In this document: piece after piece, positions 1 through 11,800 of the stretch | Position numbering within the stretch: the first letter of the stretch is position 1 | Layout of the letters: each line of letters opens with the position of its first letter | DNA from: Rhyacophila brunnea | Taxonomy: Eukaryota; Arthropoda; Insecta; Trichoptera; Rhyacophilidae | Direction of reading: 5' to 3' | NCBI GenBank assembly: GCA_022495005.1 | Contig: JAGYXB010002078.1 | Location: 175,573-239,572, forward strand | DNA length: 64,000 nucleotides | Made by a program: the position numbers and the translations under genes | Notes under the pieces: generated by a model | The model's input: only the letters and a program-made list of their open reading frames with translations | What the model was told of the DNA's origin: nothing | The model's database searches: none

Positions 1-308
1 GAATTATTGAAATTATTCAAAGCAGACATGCACGAATTGCAAAGTGACAATCACGCTATTGTCATCAATCCTGATAAAACACCAGCTGGAGAGCACGTAC
101 GTCGATTCAATGCGACTGTTGTTGACGACATTGCTGGAATCATGGTTGGCGACCGCACATCGACGCGAGAAATCGTGATTCGAAGAAGAAACAATAATCT
201 GGAGTTCATCGCTGACACACACCGTTCATAGGACGCTCTCAATATCCGCTAATTTTCTGGAAGGGACAAGACGGATATTGCATAAACATTAAACAACGAG
301 ATCCTGTC
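1..308 (+). pseudogene. Helitron-type replicase/helicase fragment, frameshifted
   Basis: Frame 1 from the left edge reads ELLKLFKADMHELQSDN and then GEHVRRFNATVVDDIAGIMV, ending at THRS-stop. After a TAT-to-TAG type change and loss of about one base near 241, another frame continues with QYPLIFWKGQDGYCINIK and RDPVT. This is the N-terminal region typical of Helitron-encoded Rep/helicase proteins (the R-R-F-N-A-P and Y-D-A-L-Q-Y-P-L motifs). It runs off the left edge, so the rest of the element was not visible. It is broken and non-functional as seen. Confidence 0.85.
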
Positions 309-1511
309 ACAGGTAATTCATTCATTATGAACATCATTACTCATTTTGAATTGAGAAAATGAATGGTTGATGTTTTTGTTTTTTTATCGGCGGTCATCGT
401 CTACAGTGCTCTATTCCTCTTTCTGTCATAGATCCCATCCCCACACACTTACGATACATTCGTTACTTTTTATTTAACAACCAAAATATTCACTAGAAAT
501 AATTTATATGGCAGAACAACGTTTGCCTGGTCAGCTAGTATACTTATAATATTTTGTTAATTTAAAAAAAATATATTACTCCTCTGGAATCCATAAATAT
601 GTTAAACTGAAAATTCTTTTTATTTATATCACTATGTCTGACGCACACTACAGTATCTACAAAAAGAAGACTTTATTGTTTTAAGAATATCCGAATTCTG
701 TCATAAATATACTCAAATTATGAATAGAGCCTGACAGATAGGATAATTTTGGTACAACATCTGTACTTAACAAATTTTCGGAAAAATTGGGCAAGACTGG
801 CCCTGAGGTATAGATGTAGGTACCCAGTGTAATAACACATCAAAGCTTCATTCGATTTTCAGTTTTAGTGGGCCGTACATTTTAGTATTAATATTTTTTA
901 AATACTTAGTCAAGCTACAACAATAGAAATGGCGTATTTCAAAAAAATACTACCTTATTCATAGGTCAATAATTATTATAAAACAATCATTATTCGTAGG
1001 ATGTTTATCACATTTGAATGGTCAAAGACATAGCTTATAATCAGTATCTTTAGTATTATCTTCAAATGTGTAAATCGTGCTCATTTTTTAAAAATAACAA
1101 AATGCCTAATTCTTGTAAAATTTGGGATCACAGAGATTATAAATATATTTTTTTTTCGTAAATATTTCATAATATAATGTTAACATTAATTTTACTAATG
1201 GATTAATAAATGCGTTTAAAAATTAAGAAATCTAAAAAATCTTAATACCACTGCACATGGATGTACTGAAATATTACTATATTCTAAAACATTAGATCGA
1301 GAGGTTTAAAAGAATACTATTTTATGAAATAAAAATACTTTATGCAGTCATCACATGTTTAAAATAAATATGATGATACTCGTAATAAAGCTACAAAATT
1401 ATATAAATAGATTATCTACAACGTTTAAGGAATGTCCAGGCTTATGGTCTGAAAATACCATAAAACCTCCATTTTGACCTACGTGGCGCACGTGGGCCGT
1501 TAAAATCACGG

Positions 1512-2132
1512 CTAGGGATTGCAATACCGAATGAATATATCAATACCGGTATTTTGGCATTTCTTATTGAATATCGGTATTCGTTAAAACATATTATTAT
1601 AGAAAAAAAGATGTACCTACCTATCAATAAATATAACTATTAAAATCTATTTGAAACACTATTTTATATCAACCTAAAGTACCTACCTACATTTATTATG
1701 CTGACCTTTGTAAATAATGTGTAGGTATAGATCATAATATTTTAGAACTGCTAATTTTTACAAAATATTGTCTGGGTACAGAAAAATCTATGTTTTGTTT
1801 GGAAATATTTGCCATGAATGTTTTCTTTTTCGAAATATGATGTTAATTCATCGCGACAATTCTATAAGTATATTTAAGGGATTTTGTTTTAATGTTATTT
1901 AACTTTTGTTGGTTTCAGTCAATATATATATTTGTGTTCTGGCAGCATAAAACTTATACACTAAATTTAATATAAAATACAGTAGCAAGTAATGAAAAAA
2001 TAACATTGAATTCATTTTTAAAAACATATACGTGTATGCTTTTTTAGTACCAAAAATACCGGTATTTTAGATTTTAGAAATCGTTACTTCAGTATCGATA
2101 AATAATTGAATAATACCGATATTGCAATACTT
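1512..2132. mobile_element. hAT-like non-autonomous element, TTGCAATACCG ends, 8-bp duplication
   Basis: The ends are inverted: CTAGGGATTGCAATACCGA at the left, and at the right the complement of AAGTATTGCAATATCGGT. They are flanked by aatcacgg (1504-1511) and aatcacag (2133-2140), seven of eight identical. Sub-terminal aataccggtatttt motifs recur on both sides. A second copy lies at about 31622-32235. No transposase frame was seen. Confidence 0.7.
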
Positions 2133-2269
2133 AATCACAGCAACTAAAACTCTATGTTACTCAACTACATAATAATATTATGTTGCTGAAAGCACAGTTT
2201 ATTATTTTCGAATAACATCTAAATATTCATAATAATTTTCTTCAACATTACACTGAATAAAGTTACAGA

Positions 2270-2440
2270 GCCGATGATAACTAAATGGATAATGTATCAG
2301 CCCACAATGTCGTGGGTCCCGGGTTTGAATCCTGGGTCTGGCAATAAAAACATGTTTATTTTTCCAATGGGTGTTTGTACGCAGTGCCGATCTATTAGGT
2401 TTAGCAAGTGGCTAACATCATTCTATATATATTTTGAAGA
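2270..2440 (+). mobile_element. tRNA-derived SINE, family A copy 1
   Basis: The B box GGTTTGAATCC lies in the context gggtttgaatcctgggtctggcaa, followed by a body ending near gcaagtggctaacat. The same order occurs at 46873-47095 and inverted at 19545-19775. The open frame across 2274-2576 starts inside this element and is not treated as a gene. Confidence 0.65.
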
Positions 2441-2693
2441 ATCAAATTTATCTGCGAGTACAATTAATTGTGTCCACGCGGTAAATTTTTCGGATTATGA
2501 TACTGAGAAAATTTACGTTGCGAGAGCTGTCGCCAAAAAACAGTTATTTTCTATCTATCACATAAACGGTAATTAAATCAATAAAATCCCATTGTTATAT
2601 CTTAGAATAAATGGAGCACGATTATATTTTTATCATGACAAAACAATATAATATATTATAGGTAACACGACATTTAATGAACAACAATTTTAC

Positions 2694-2894
2694 TGACTTT
2701 GCACCCAGAAGCACACAAATGGGCTCCATAACAAACTTGACAAGTGCAGGTGGCTTCTGGAATACTCGTAATTCATTAATGTCAGCCTTGTTGAGACTTT
2801 TGAGCGCATGCTGAGCGGCTTCCATTGCTGGCATCGCTTGCTCGAGGTCCCGAGATGCATCATCAGCTAATTCTTGAGTTGTATTAGCTTGTAT
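2694..2894 (-). CDS. DNAH6: Dynein heavy chain exon 45, distal stalk helix (last exon in window)
   Basis: The exon is 201 nt, acceptor TTCAATCAG. It encodes [20 protein letters not shown] and [11 protein letters not shown], the conserved L-x-K-x-D-I-x-E-x-R block just before the microtubule-binding tip. Two overlapping donors are possible: GTAAAA at this edge (phase 0) or GTCAGT four bases earlier, which would put the exon start at 2698. The expected next block (P-D-W-x-x-A-K) was not seen between here and position 1. Confidence 0.93.
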
Positions 2895-5800
2895 CTGATT
2901 GAAAAACGTTTTTTTTTCATCCAAAATCCATACAATAATTATTTAAAGCAGTGTATCATAATATGATGTCAAAAAGTAAGATTTTCGGGAAAATACAATT
3001 TAAGATTTTTCACTGGTTTTATGTCTATGGACTTTTTGGATTCCGGAATTTCAGCCTTCTTCATAATCAATCTTAATTGGTTCTGAAAGATACTATTATA
3101 CTTTAGTACCTACTTACAATATAATAATTGTGTAAATCGCACATAAGATTCACTGACAGATTTATAATGGTTTTAAATCCAAGTTTCTATTTTTAATAAA
3201 CCATTTCTTTTATTCAACGATATTTGACAATATAACATTCCACATATTGAATACCTACTAGAAAAATCCACATTTGAAAAAAATACGACGCCCGACAGAA
3301 TTTGAACAATAATTACCTAATGACCTACTAGTTTAAATAATAATTGTAATTAAGTAGGAAGCACGTAGCTTAATTTATTGGTTAAAGCATATTGGCGCGA
3401 TACCAGTGGCTATACGGGTTTTAATCCCGTCGGGCGTCGTATTTTTTTTCAAATGTGCTTTTTCTAATAAGATGTATATTATATATGGGATGTTTTCAAG
3501 TTATGTTCAGAGTTTCTATTGTTAGATATTATATTTCTGTGTTAATTTGGTGATAATTGAGTTACTTGACACTAAATTATCTTAGTGTTATGCTGAGCAT
3601 AGGTTCATAGACAGGTCCATAGACCGAAAAAAAGAAATTAAGTTACGTAGTGTATATAGCAAAGAAATAATATTTGGGAAATTTAGGCACGCGTATGTTC
3701 CGATTGTATAGTTATTTATATCTTAGTATAGCTGCTGTGTGCTACTTGAAATAATCAATTAGTACCTTTGCTTTTTCCTCATCTTCAACAACTTCTTTCC
3801 TAACTGCATCAGCTTGGGCTTGTTCTATTCTAAGCCTCGCCACCATTATTTCAGTAGCTTTCGATTTTTCCACAAGAACAGGCTCCATCTCTTTCACAGA
3901 CTTTTCCATTACTCTAACAATGTCATACGTTTCATACAGTTTCTAAAAAAAATAAAAATAGAACGAATATGTACAAGTCGATGAATATTAATTTTCGGTG
4001 TGGCAATAAGTGTGGTGAAAGTGGCTAATTATGTGATTGTATATTATCTATACATCGAGTTGGGTTTCGGGAATTTTCAAGAAATTTTCGAGATTTTCAA
4101 TCCCGAATCTCGAGAATTGAAATTTTTAATATTTCGGGAAATCCCGGATCTCGAGAATCTTTTCTCGGGAATCGGGATTTCTTTATTATCAAATATTAAT
4201 TGAAAAACGATTTTTATATATGAAAAAAGTAGACAGAAAACATAAAACGTTCATAGACTGATCGGGGCATTTAACACAATATTAAGCCAACTTCGACTCA
4301 AAATGAGCGCAATTTTTCAACGTTTGGGAATTTTGTGTCTCAAAAACGTACGCGATTGTCAGACGCAGCGATTGACAGTCTGTGTTTTTTGAAATCCTAT
4401 TTTAATAAGTAATGTTTTGAATTATTTTTGTTTTCTTATTTCTATTTGTTTGTCTTTTCTGAAATTTGTCTAGTTTTACACTGATTTAGGATTTTTTACA
4501 GGTTTTTTTTAAATATCCCGATATCTCGAGAATTCTCTAGAATTCTTTTCTGGAAACTGGAAATCCCGAATCTCGAGAATTCAAAATTTCATCATTTCGG
4601 GAAATCCCGAATCTCGAGATTGAGATTTTCTCGGGAAATACCCAACCCTACCTATACATAACTGTTTTCAGTTTCGTGTAAATGGGGTCTCATTTTAAAG
4701 TGAATACCAGGTTCCTTGACATTTTATTAATTGACATTTTTTATATAATATAACAAAATATTGTAAGTTTATGTTTGTCTTTAAAAAAATGTTATTAATG
4801 TTTATAGATATGAACCTACATGTTAATTAATTGAAACAATTTAAAATTAAATTTATCGATAATCTGGCTGAAATTATAAGCTTCATATTTTTTCCGCTAG
4901 GACCCTCTGATACGATACGCATTTAACTACTTAATAATTACGTATTAATTCCACGAATAAAATGTTTTTAGTGTTTGAACCAGAGCGTTGGAGCGGAGCT
5001 CGAAGCAGGCACACGGATCAGTGGAGCAATGGGGTTTTTTACCCGGAGAAGGAGCGAAGCCGGAGCACCGAAAATTTCTAGTTTTCCACAGCTCCAGATG
5101 TTTTTTTTAAAAATTTCCAGGAAAATTGTTCATCTATGGAGGGTATGGGTAGGCGTAAAGTTAAATCGGTTTTTGGGGCTATTAATCCCTATCCAGAATG
5201 AATTCAAGCGGCATGTCGGGTCGTATCCAGTATACCTGCTACCCATGCGAGTGTCGAGAGGTTATTTTCAGCACTAAAATTAATTCTAAGTGAAAAGAAT
5301 CAGATAATGAAAGAAAATTTACTGTCGAAAATTTTGTTTAAAACAATCACTGCTAACCTTTTAATTACCACATTTAAATAACACGTTAATTGTATCTAAT
5401 GGCGGTGTTAGCACTAAATGAGTTAATTGAATTAGTAATGAAAATGATGAATAAACCTTATTATAAAACTACTTATTTTTATATTTTTTTAACATCTGCA
5501 TAATAATATAATACATATTAAATTTTTTTACCCGGAGCGGAGCCGAAGAAAATGTTAGTTCCCTGATCGGAGCAACTCAAAAAAGAGACTACTTTAAACG
5601 TAAACAAGTCAGGCCAAAATAATCAAATTACATACATATTATATTGTTATAATAATAATAAGAATATTTTCTACACCATGTCCATGGGATATAATCTAAT
5701 ATTAAAATGCTTATAACTCTGTACACAAATATGTTACATTAGGTATTTGAATCTTGTTTTATACATTAATAAAATTATGTCATGATGATGAAAAAACTGA

Positions 5801-8800
5801 ACATTTTATAAAATTATGTATCTATTGTAGTTGCTTAATCCCGAGTGCTTCAATTAATTCATGGTTTAAATGTTTTTCGACAATAGCTACAAATAACTTG
5901 TTATCTACCTGTAATCCATTTGATATTCTGGACCTACTGGTCAAGATCTGCTGTCTTTTTTCATCCAGCATTTTTTTATACAGGCTCAACAGATTCAAGT
6001 AGCTACTTGGCGTGGTGTAGAAATATCGACGCATTTCTTTATACAAGCGTGCAGTCATAATTTCTGCATCCTGAAAAAATGGATGAAATTATGTTTAAAC
6101 CACAAGAGCTAGTAAGATATAAGAGTCTTACGCTACATGGTTTGCGGCCAATTTTAGCTTGAAAGCTCTAGCATAATGCAAATTGGGGGTCCTCCAAAAA
6201 CATATTTTTAAAACTCAATTTTAAACAAAATTTATTAGTAAATTCGGTCCTGCTGCGGTTGCTATACATTAGCTCAACTGATTCTGACAGTACCTACCTA
6301 GGTTCCCACCACCACCCGCCATGTATATGCAGCCGTGGATACGCAGGGCCGCTTTCTATGACACTATAAATTTAATGTCTGAAAGAAGTGATTTTTAATG
6401 CTCATTCCGTCGCGAGACGGAGCCGCACGGGACTGATGCTGCAACCATACACTGTAGTATCGAATCAATTAATTAAAAATAAAATTCATTTGTAACCCTT
6501 TAGTTAGAAGTCGACTAGAGAGTGGGTCGATTGTTTTTGGTCCACATCAGTTGAAAACCGAACTACGGTATGCTTAAATACTGTAGTACACGTTTTTTTT
6601 TCCGATTTATACGCGGTATAAATTCTCTGCTAGTATTGACCAATGATTTCCTTATAACTATCTTAGAAGTCGGGAGCACCAGTTGTTTGTTCTCCCAAGG
6701 TGCAGAATTAGCCTGCTAAACTGTAAACATATGTATTTTTGTGTATGAAGTGTCTAAATATTGTAAATTTACAACATACCATTGTTTGAATTATTTACCA
6801 ACTCAACATTCACAAAATTTATTTATTTATTGATATATAATTTTTCTCATAAATAATACTTATATAAATATAGCTTTAAATTTTAATAAATAATGATAAT
6901 AATAATTTGTGTTGCATCGGCGCGCGCAACTTCCGTCACACGCCAAATGCGTTACACCGACGTCACACGCCAAAAATACACTCAGATCGTTTTTCCCAAA
7001 TGCGTCAAAAGAAGTATAACTTCAAAAAGTAAATAGCATACGTCATCCGCATTTAATATAATCATATAACGTGTAGCCAGAATATAGTATATGTACCTCA
7101 TGCATAACTACACATATTTCTGATAACTGTTCAAGATCTTCACTCTCTGGAGTGCTGAGTATTTTGGACGCAACAGCCAAAAGTGCATCGCGTGGCCATT
7201 TCACAAACCAATCAATCGTACAGCAGTTAACGATAGACGGAAACATTCGGCACCTACGCCTGAAAATATTCAATACAGCCATATTAACTAAATACTATTT
7301 ATTTTAAGTTATATAATCAAAGTGTTTTTGTACTTATTCCACAACTTTAATTTAATAGACGCGTGGGTCAACAACCCCAGGCCTTATCAGCAATGTGAGG
7401 GTCTTGGCAGAAAATACTGCGAGATTGCAGTAACGCGGCGGTCAGCACGTTACCCAATTGTGACATTTATCAATAATAGCTTACCGCAATTTATTGAATG
7501 TTCTACTTCAATAAATAGCTACTTATAATTGATGGAAATTGACTTTACCTACTTTATTGTATTCATTTATTATATACCTAAGTTAGAATTAACTGTATTC
7601 ATTGTCAATGTGTATTTACCATTGGTGAGTGCGCATGTGCCTGAAGATGCCGAAAGGCGAAACCCGAGTAGCAAAAAATGACCCGAATGAAATAGTACAA
7701 AACTTAAATCCATTAGAATTTAAATTCAAATTCCATCAAGTACCCCTCGGTCGATAGTATTAATAAAATAAATTAATATTGTATATAGGAAGGCCTTCCT
7801 CCCACGGAGCAACTGAAATCCGACGGAACTGAAAATAAAATTCCAACAAGTATCGTAGTATTCCAAGGCGGCTCGCTGACGGCGAGACTGGAATCTCTCA
7901 GTTTCGAAACGGTCGCGAAGAGACGCGACATGCTAGTCGCGCGGTCACTCAATTTTCGTCAACGTAAAACAGTGGTAGGTAGGTACGAACATCAGTAGAT
8001 TCGGTGAAAATTCATATTTTCTTACCAAAATTGGTAGCACTGCGTAACAAGCGTGATGCTATAAAAACCATAACACAAGACGTCAAAAGTATGAGATAAG
8101 CAAAATTGAAATAACCTAATTGTATTCGAGTAAACGCAGCAGCGTGCGTGTTGTCAGTTTTTTTTACAAAACAGCTGATGGTCCAGTTTGACAGTTTGAG
8201 GTTATGTGATTGTTATTACAAGTGGGTTTCAGTACCTAGCGCCGTGTGCGAAGCATCTAAGTGAAATGAAAATATTTTCATGCGTCGTTTACTAACCTGA
8301 AATCATCTCCAACTGGACTCATGCATATGCACAGGTGAAGGTAAGATCGTATTTTGCTAATAAAGAATGTGAATATAGCTTCCTTGTCGTTGGTGTTTAC
8401 ACCTGCCGCATTGGCTGGGTCTATACACGCCAGAATCACCCTCTCATAGTCGTCCCCTTCGAATAGATTGGGAACTTCCCCTAAAATAAATAAACAATAA
8501 TGTTACTCATAGAGATGGATTGACTGTGTATGGAAAAGATGAAAACGCACGGAAACTGGAGAAGATTTTCAAAGAGCTGAAGTCAGTGGAGGATACGTCT
8601 TAATGTACGACCTGAGTGGCAGCATTCGGTGTGAGCAGCGTGCGCAACTCAAACGTATAAAAATATATAAGAAATGTTCGTAGACAATGTCTTTTTTTGA
8701 TTGTACGTTTTATACGGTTATACGTTTGAGTTTCGCACGTCACTCACGCCCTGCTGAACGCTGTACACCCAGGCCGTACACTTATATAAAATAATAATAA

Positions 8801-11800
8801 TAAAAAAAAAAACATAAAATCTCCATTTGGACCTACGCATATGGGCCGTTAAGTAGGTTTCTAACAATTTTACAGGCGATTTGAAACTAGACATAAAAGC
8901 GAACAACATTCTAAGCTTTCTTAAGGACGGCACTTTGCCTAGGGACGGTTACTGCAGGCGCAGATAATATTATTATAACAATGATTTATTTGGGAAAAAA
9001 GTTTTATAAATAAAAAAAACACACCCGAGTTCAGCATGTTATTAATATCTTCAAGAAATTCTTCTTGTAAAATCTGCGTATCATCAAAAAGAAATACTGT
9101 CTCCTCATTACGGATTCCAGAATTCATGTATAAATTTCGAAGGTCATCGTGAAAGGCTGACACGTCATAGTTTCTTGTCAGCTCCAGCCCAAAACATCTG
9201 GTGAAGAAGCATATTATGCGAATTACAAACTTGTTTAAATCGTGATTTCTCGACATTTATCGTTTCTCATAATTGGTTAATTAATTTGTCGAGAATTTTT
9301 TATAAAAGTAAATTATAATAATAATATAATAACTTAGATTTAATTCTAAGTCTTTACCGATAGCCATTGACGTAAGCACCCAGGGTGGCGAGCGTCCTCC
9401 GACCTGAGCCTCCGGGGCCGACAAGTAAAGCGTGCCCCCTCTCGGCTCGAAAAATGCGCGCCACGCGTATCACATGCTCGACAGCGTCATTGAACAAAAT
9501 TGGTTTCATTTCAGCCCTTGCTGTAGCATTATATTCGTCAAGATAGAACTGTAACCAACAAATAAAAGTATACTCGAACAGAAAATAAATTTGTGTACAG
9601 GGAAATAAAATAATGTCTGGAAAAGGTTAAATTAAAATACTTATTAATATTAGTTGCCCGATTTCTAGGATGTTCTATGTCACTTTCAGTCAAATTCTCA
9701 GGAGAGCAATTTGATAGTTCACATTGAAATAATTATTGCACAACCTATCTATATTAAAAACTGCACATATAAGAATAACTTATTTTTGATATTATCGACA
9801 AATTCGTTCATAATTTTTGTATTCTGACTTATAGGTTAAATAGAGTTCTAGAAATAGAACAAAATAGCAATAAAAAGTCATTGAAATACCTGAAAATCAG
9901 GCAGCAATTTTCTCAAAGTATGTTTGGTGACATAGTGGTGATGGTGTGATAATGAGGATGTGAACTGAAGTCTGATGATGGTGTGTTTATTTGCGGTTTG
10001 ATAGAAGGACAGTGATACAGTAGTAAAATATAACAGAGGGGTAGGTATTATTGTCCGAGGCACAAAGTTCTCTAGCAAGATACGATTTTGAGTGAGTTTA
10101 CGAAGTGAGAAGATCGAGAGAGCTATTGGTAGTGAATATTACAAGTGAGACGTTTGTTCAATCATTCTAGGCTTTTTATTTAACCCAACACGGTTAAATA
10201 AATGCTTTCATAAGTATTCCAGGCATTTAGTTAGAAAAACATTTTTATGAGATAAACATAATGTTACTGAGGTGAAAAGTGCTTACTTGCAAGAAGTTGA
10301 CTGTATCTGTGAATTTTGTATTAAAACAAATGTATGTTATGAACAACTTTTTTTTTTTTGCTTTTTCACCGAGTCACCATTATTTAAAACTGCTGACGGC
10401 TTTTGAACCATTAAATAAATAAATTATATTAATTTTATCACACAGATCCGTTGACAGCCACACAATAATATGATATTGAATATTGTTACAATCTAAAAGA
10501 ACATTCAAAAGTATTACATATAACATTTCTTTCAAGTGAGTCATGTCGGTGATTTCTTCGTAAACGCGAGTTTCCTTGGACGCTCCGTAATTGAGAAAGT
10601 CCCCAAACAACAGTACAGGAAATTCTTCGAGAGTGGAACCGGATGAAATTTCAACGATCTCCTGACCGAATTGGTTTCGGCAAATTCCACTCATTATGTG
10701 GAAAAATATTCTTTTATCCTCGGTGTTTATAAGGCGATCTTGAAAAACTCGAAGACTCTCATGATAGAATAGTCTATATCAATCAGAAAACATTACATTC
10801 ATTTCATTATACTACAACCATCATGGACGAGGCGACGAGGCGCTGAAAAGGCTTAATTACATTGGCAGAAACGCAGATCCAACCAGATCCAACGATCCAC
10901 GCCGACCGTCGTGACCACTGATCAACGTCTTTACACTATAATCAATTACACCGATTTGATCGCGTTGGTCCTTGCTTTTGATTGGTTTAAAATAAACATA
11001 GTGTTGCTATTATTAAAAATATAGTTTGACCGAAAACTATTTCTTCGGTAGATTGGTGGCTACACTGAACAGTTTTCCCTCGCAATTCTACGTCAAAACT
11101 CAGCTGTCAAACCTAACTTCTCAGCTTTGGATATTTTCGTACGTTCTCGGCAATCTTCGCTTGAATCTTCGTGAATCGTGGTAGACGGAAATAGGATTGG
11201 TTCTAATTTGCTCACGATCGTTCACGATCCCGGAAAACCATAGATAATAGATTTTAACAATCATGGCATACGCAATCTACCAATGTAATTGAGCGTAAGT
11301 AGATATCAGGCGACATAAGAGCGGAAGTCAGTGGCACCGCTTGGCTGTGGACTTTCCGAACTCCATTGCGAGATGTATACGGCATTAGAAAATCCATTAT
11401 AATCAAAGTTAAATAACAACCCTCCCGTCCACCGTTCAAAAAATGATAATAAACATTAATATATTTTCCAAATGGACCACCTCATATGCCATTTCTCTGT
11501 GTGTACACCTGGGTACATAATATATATTAGGGCTATTTTTGAAAACTTTAATTTAATTAACTTCACTTGTATTATATACGTATCAATAAGATAATATCGT
11601 GGGGTTGCTGCCAAAAGTTGGTATGTCGATAATTTAGGTATTTAGAGTTAATAATAGATTGTGTCTGTATAAAAATATGTATGCTATAAAAAAATTCAAG
11701 GTCATCCGATATGTAGAACTTGCACATAAATCACAAATGAATTACCATTATGCCTGATTTTAGAGGGCATTTCAAACTTAAAATTGCAATTACTCCAAGA

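Noticed and set aside
2274..2576. 100-codon plus-strand frame
   Set aside because: It begins inside the SINE head at 2270, has no recognisable domain, and the start is shared with repeat sequence.
300..2690. Next dynein exon after exon 45 (expected P-D-W block)
   Set aside because: Reading the minus strand in all frames showed only intron and repeat sequence, so the next exon is probably beyond the left edge.
11254..11439. 61-codon minus-strand frame in intron 37
   Set aside because: No motif, no conserved splice context and no repeat partner in the window; treated as chance.
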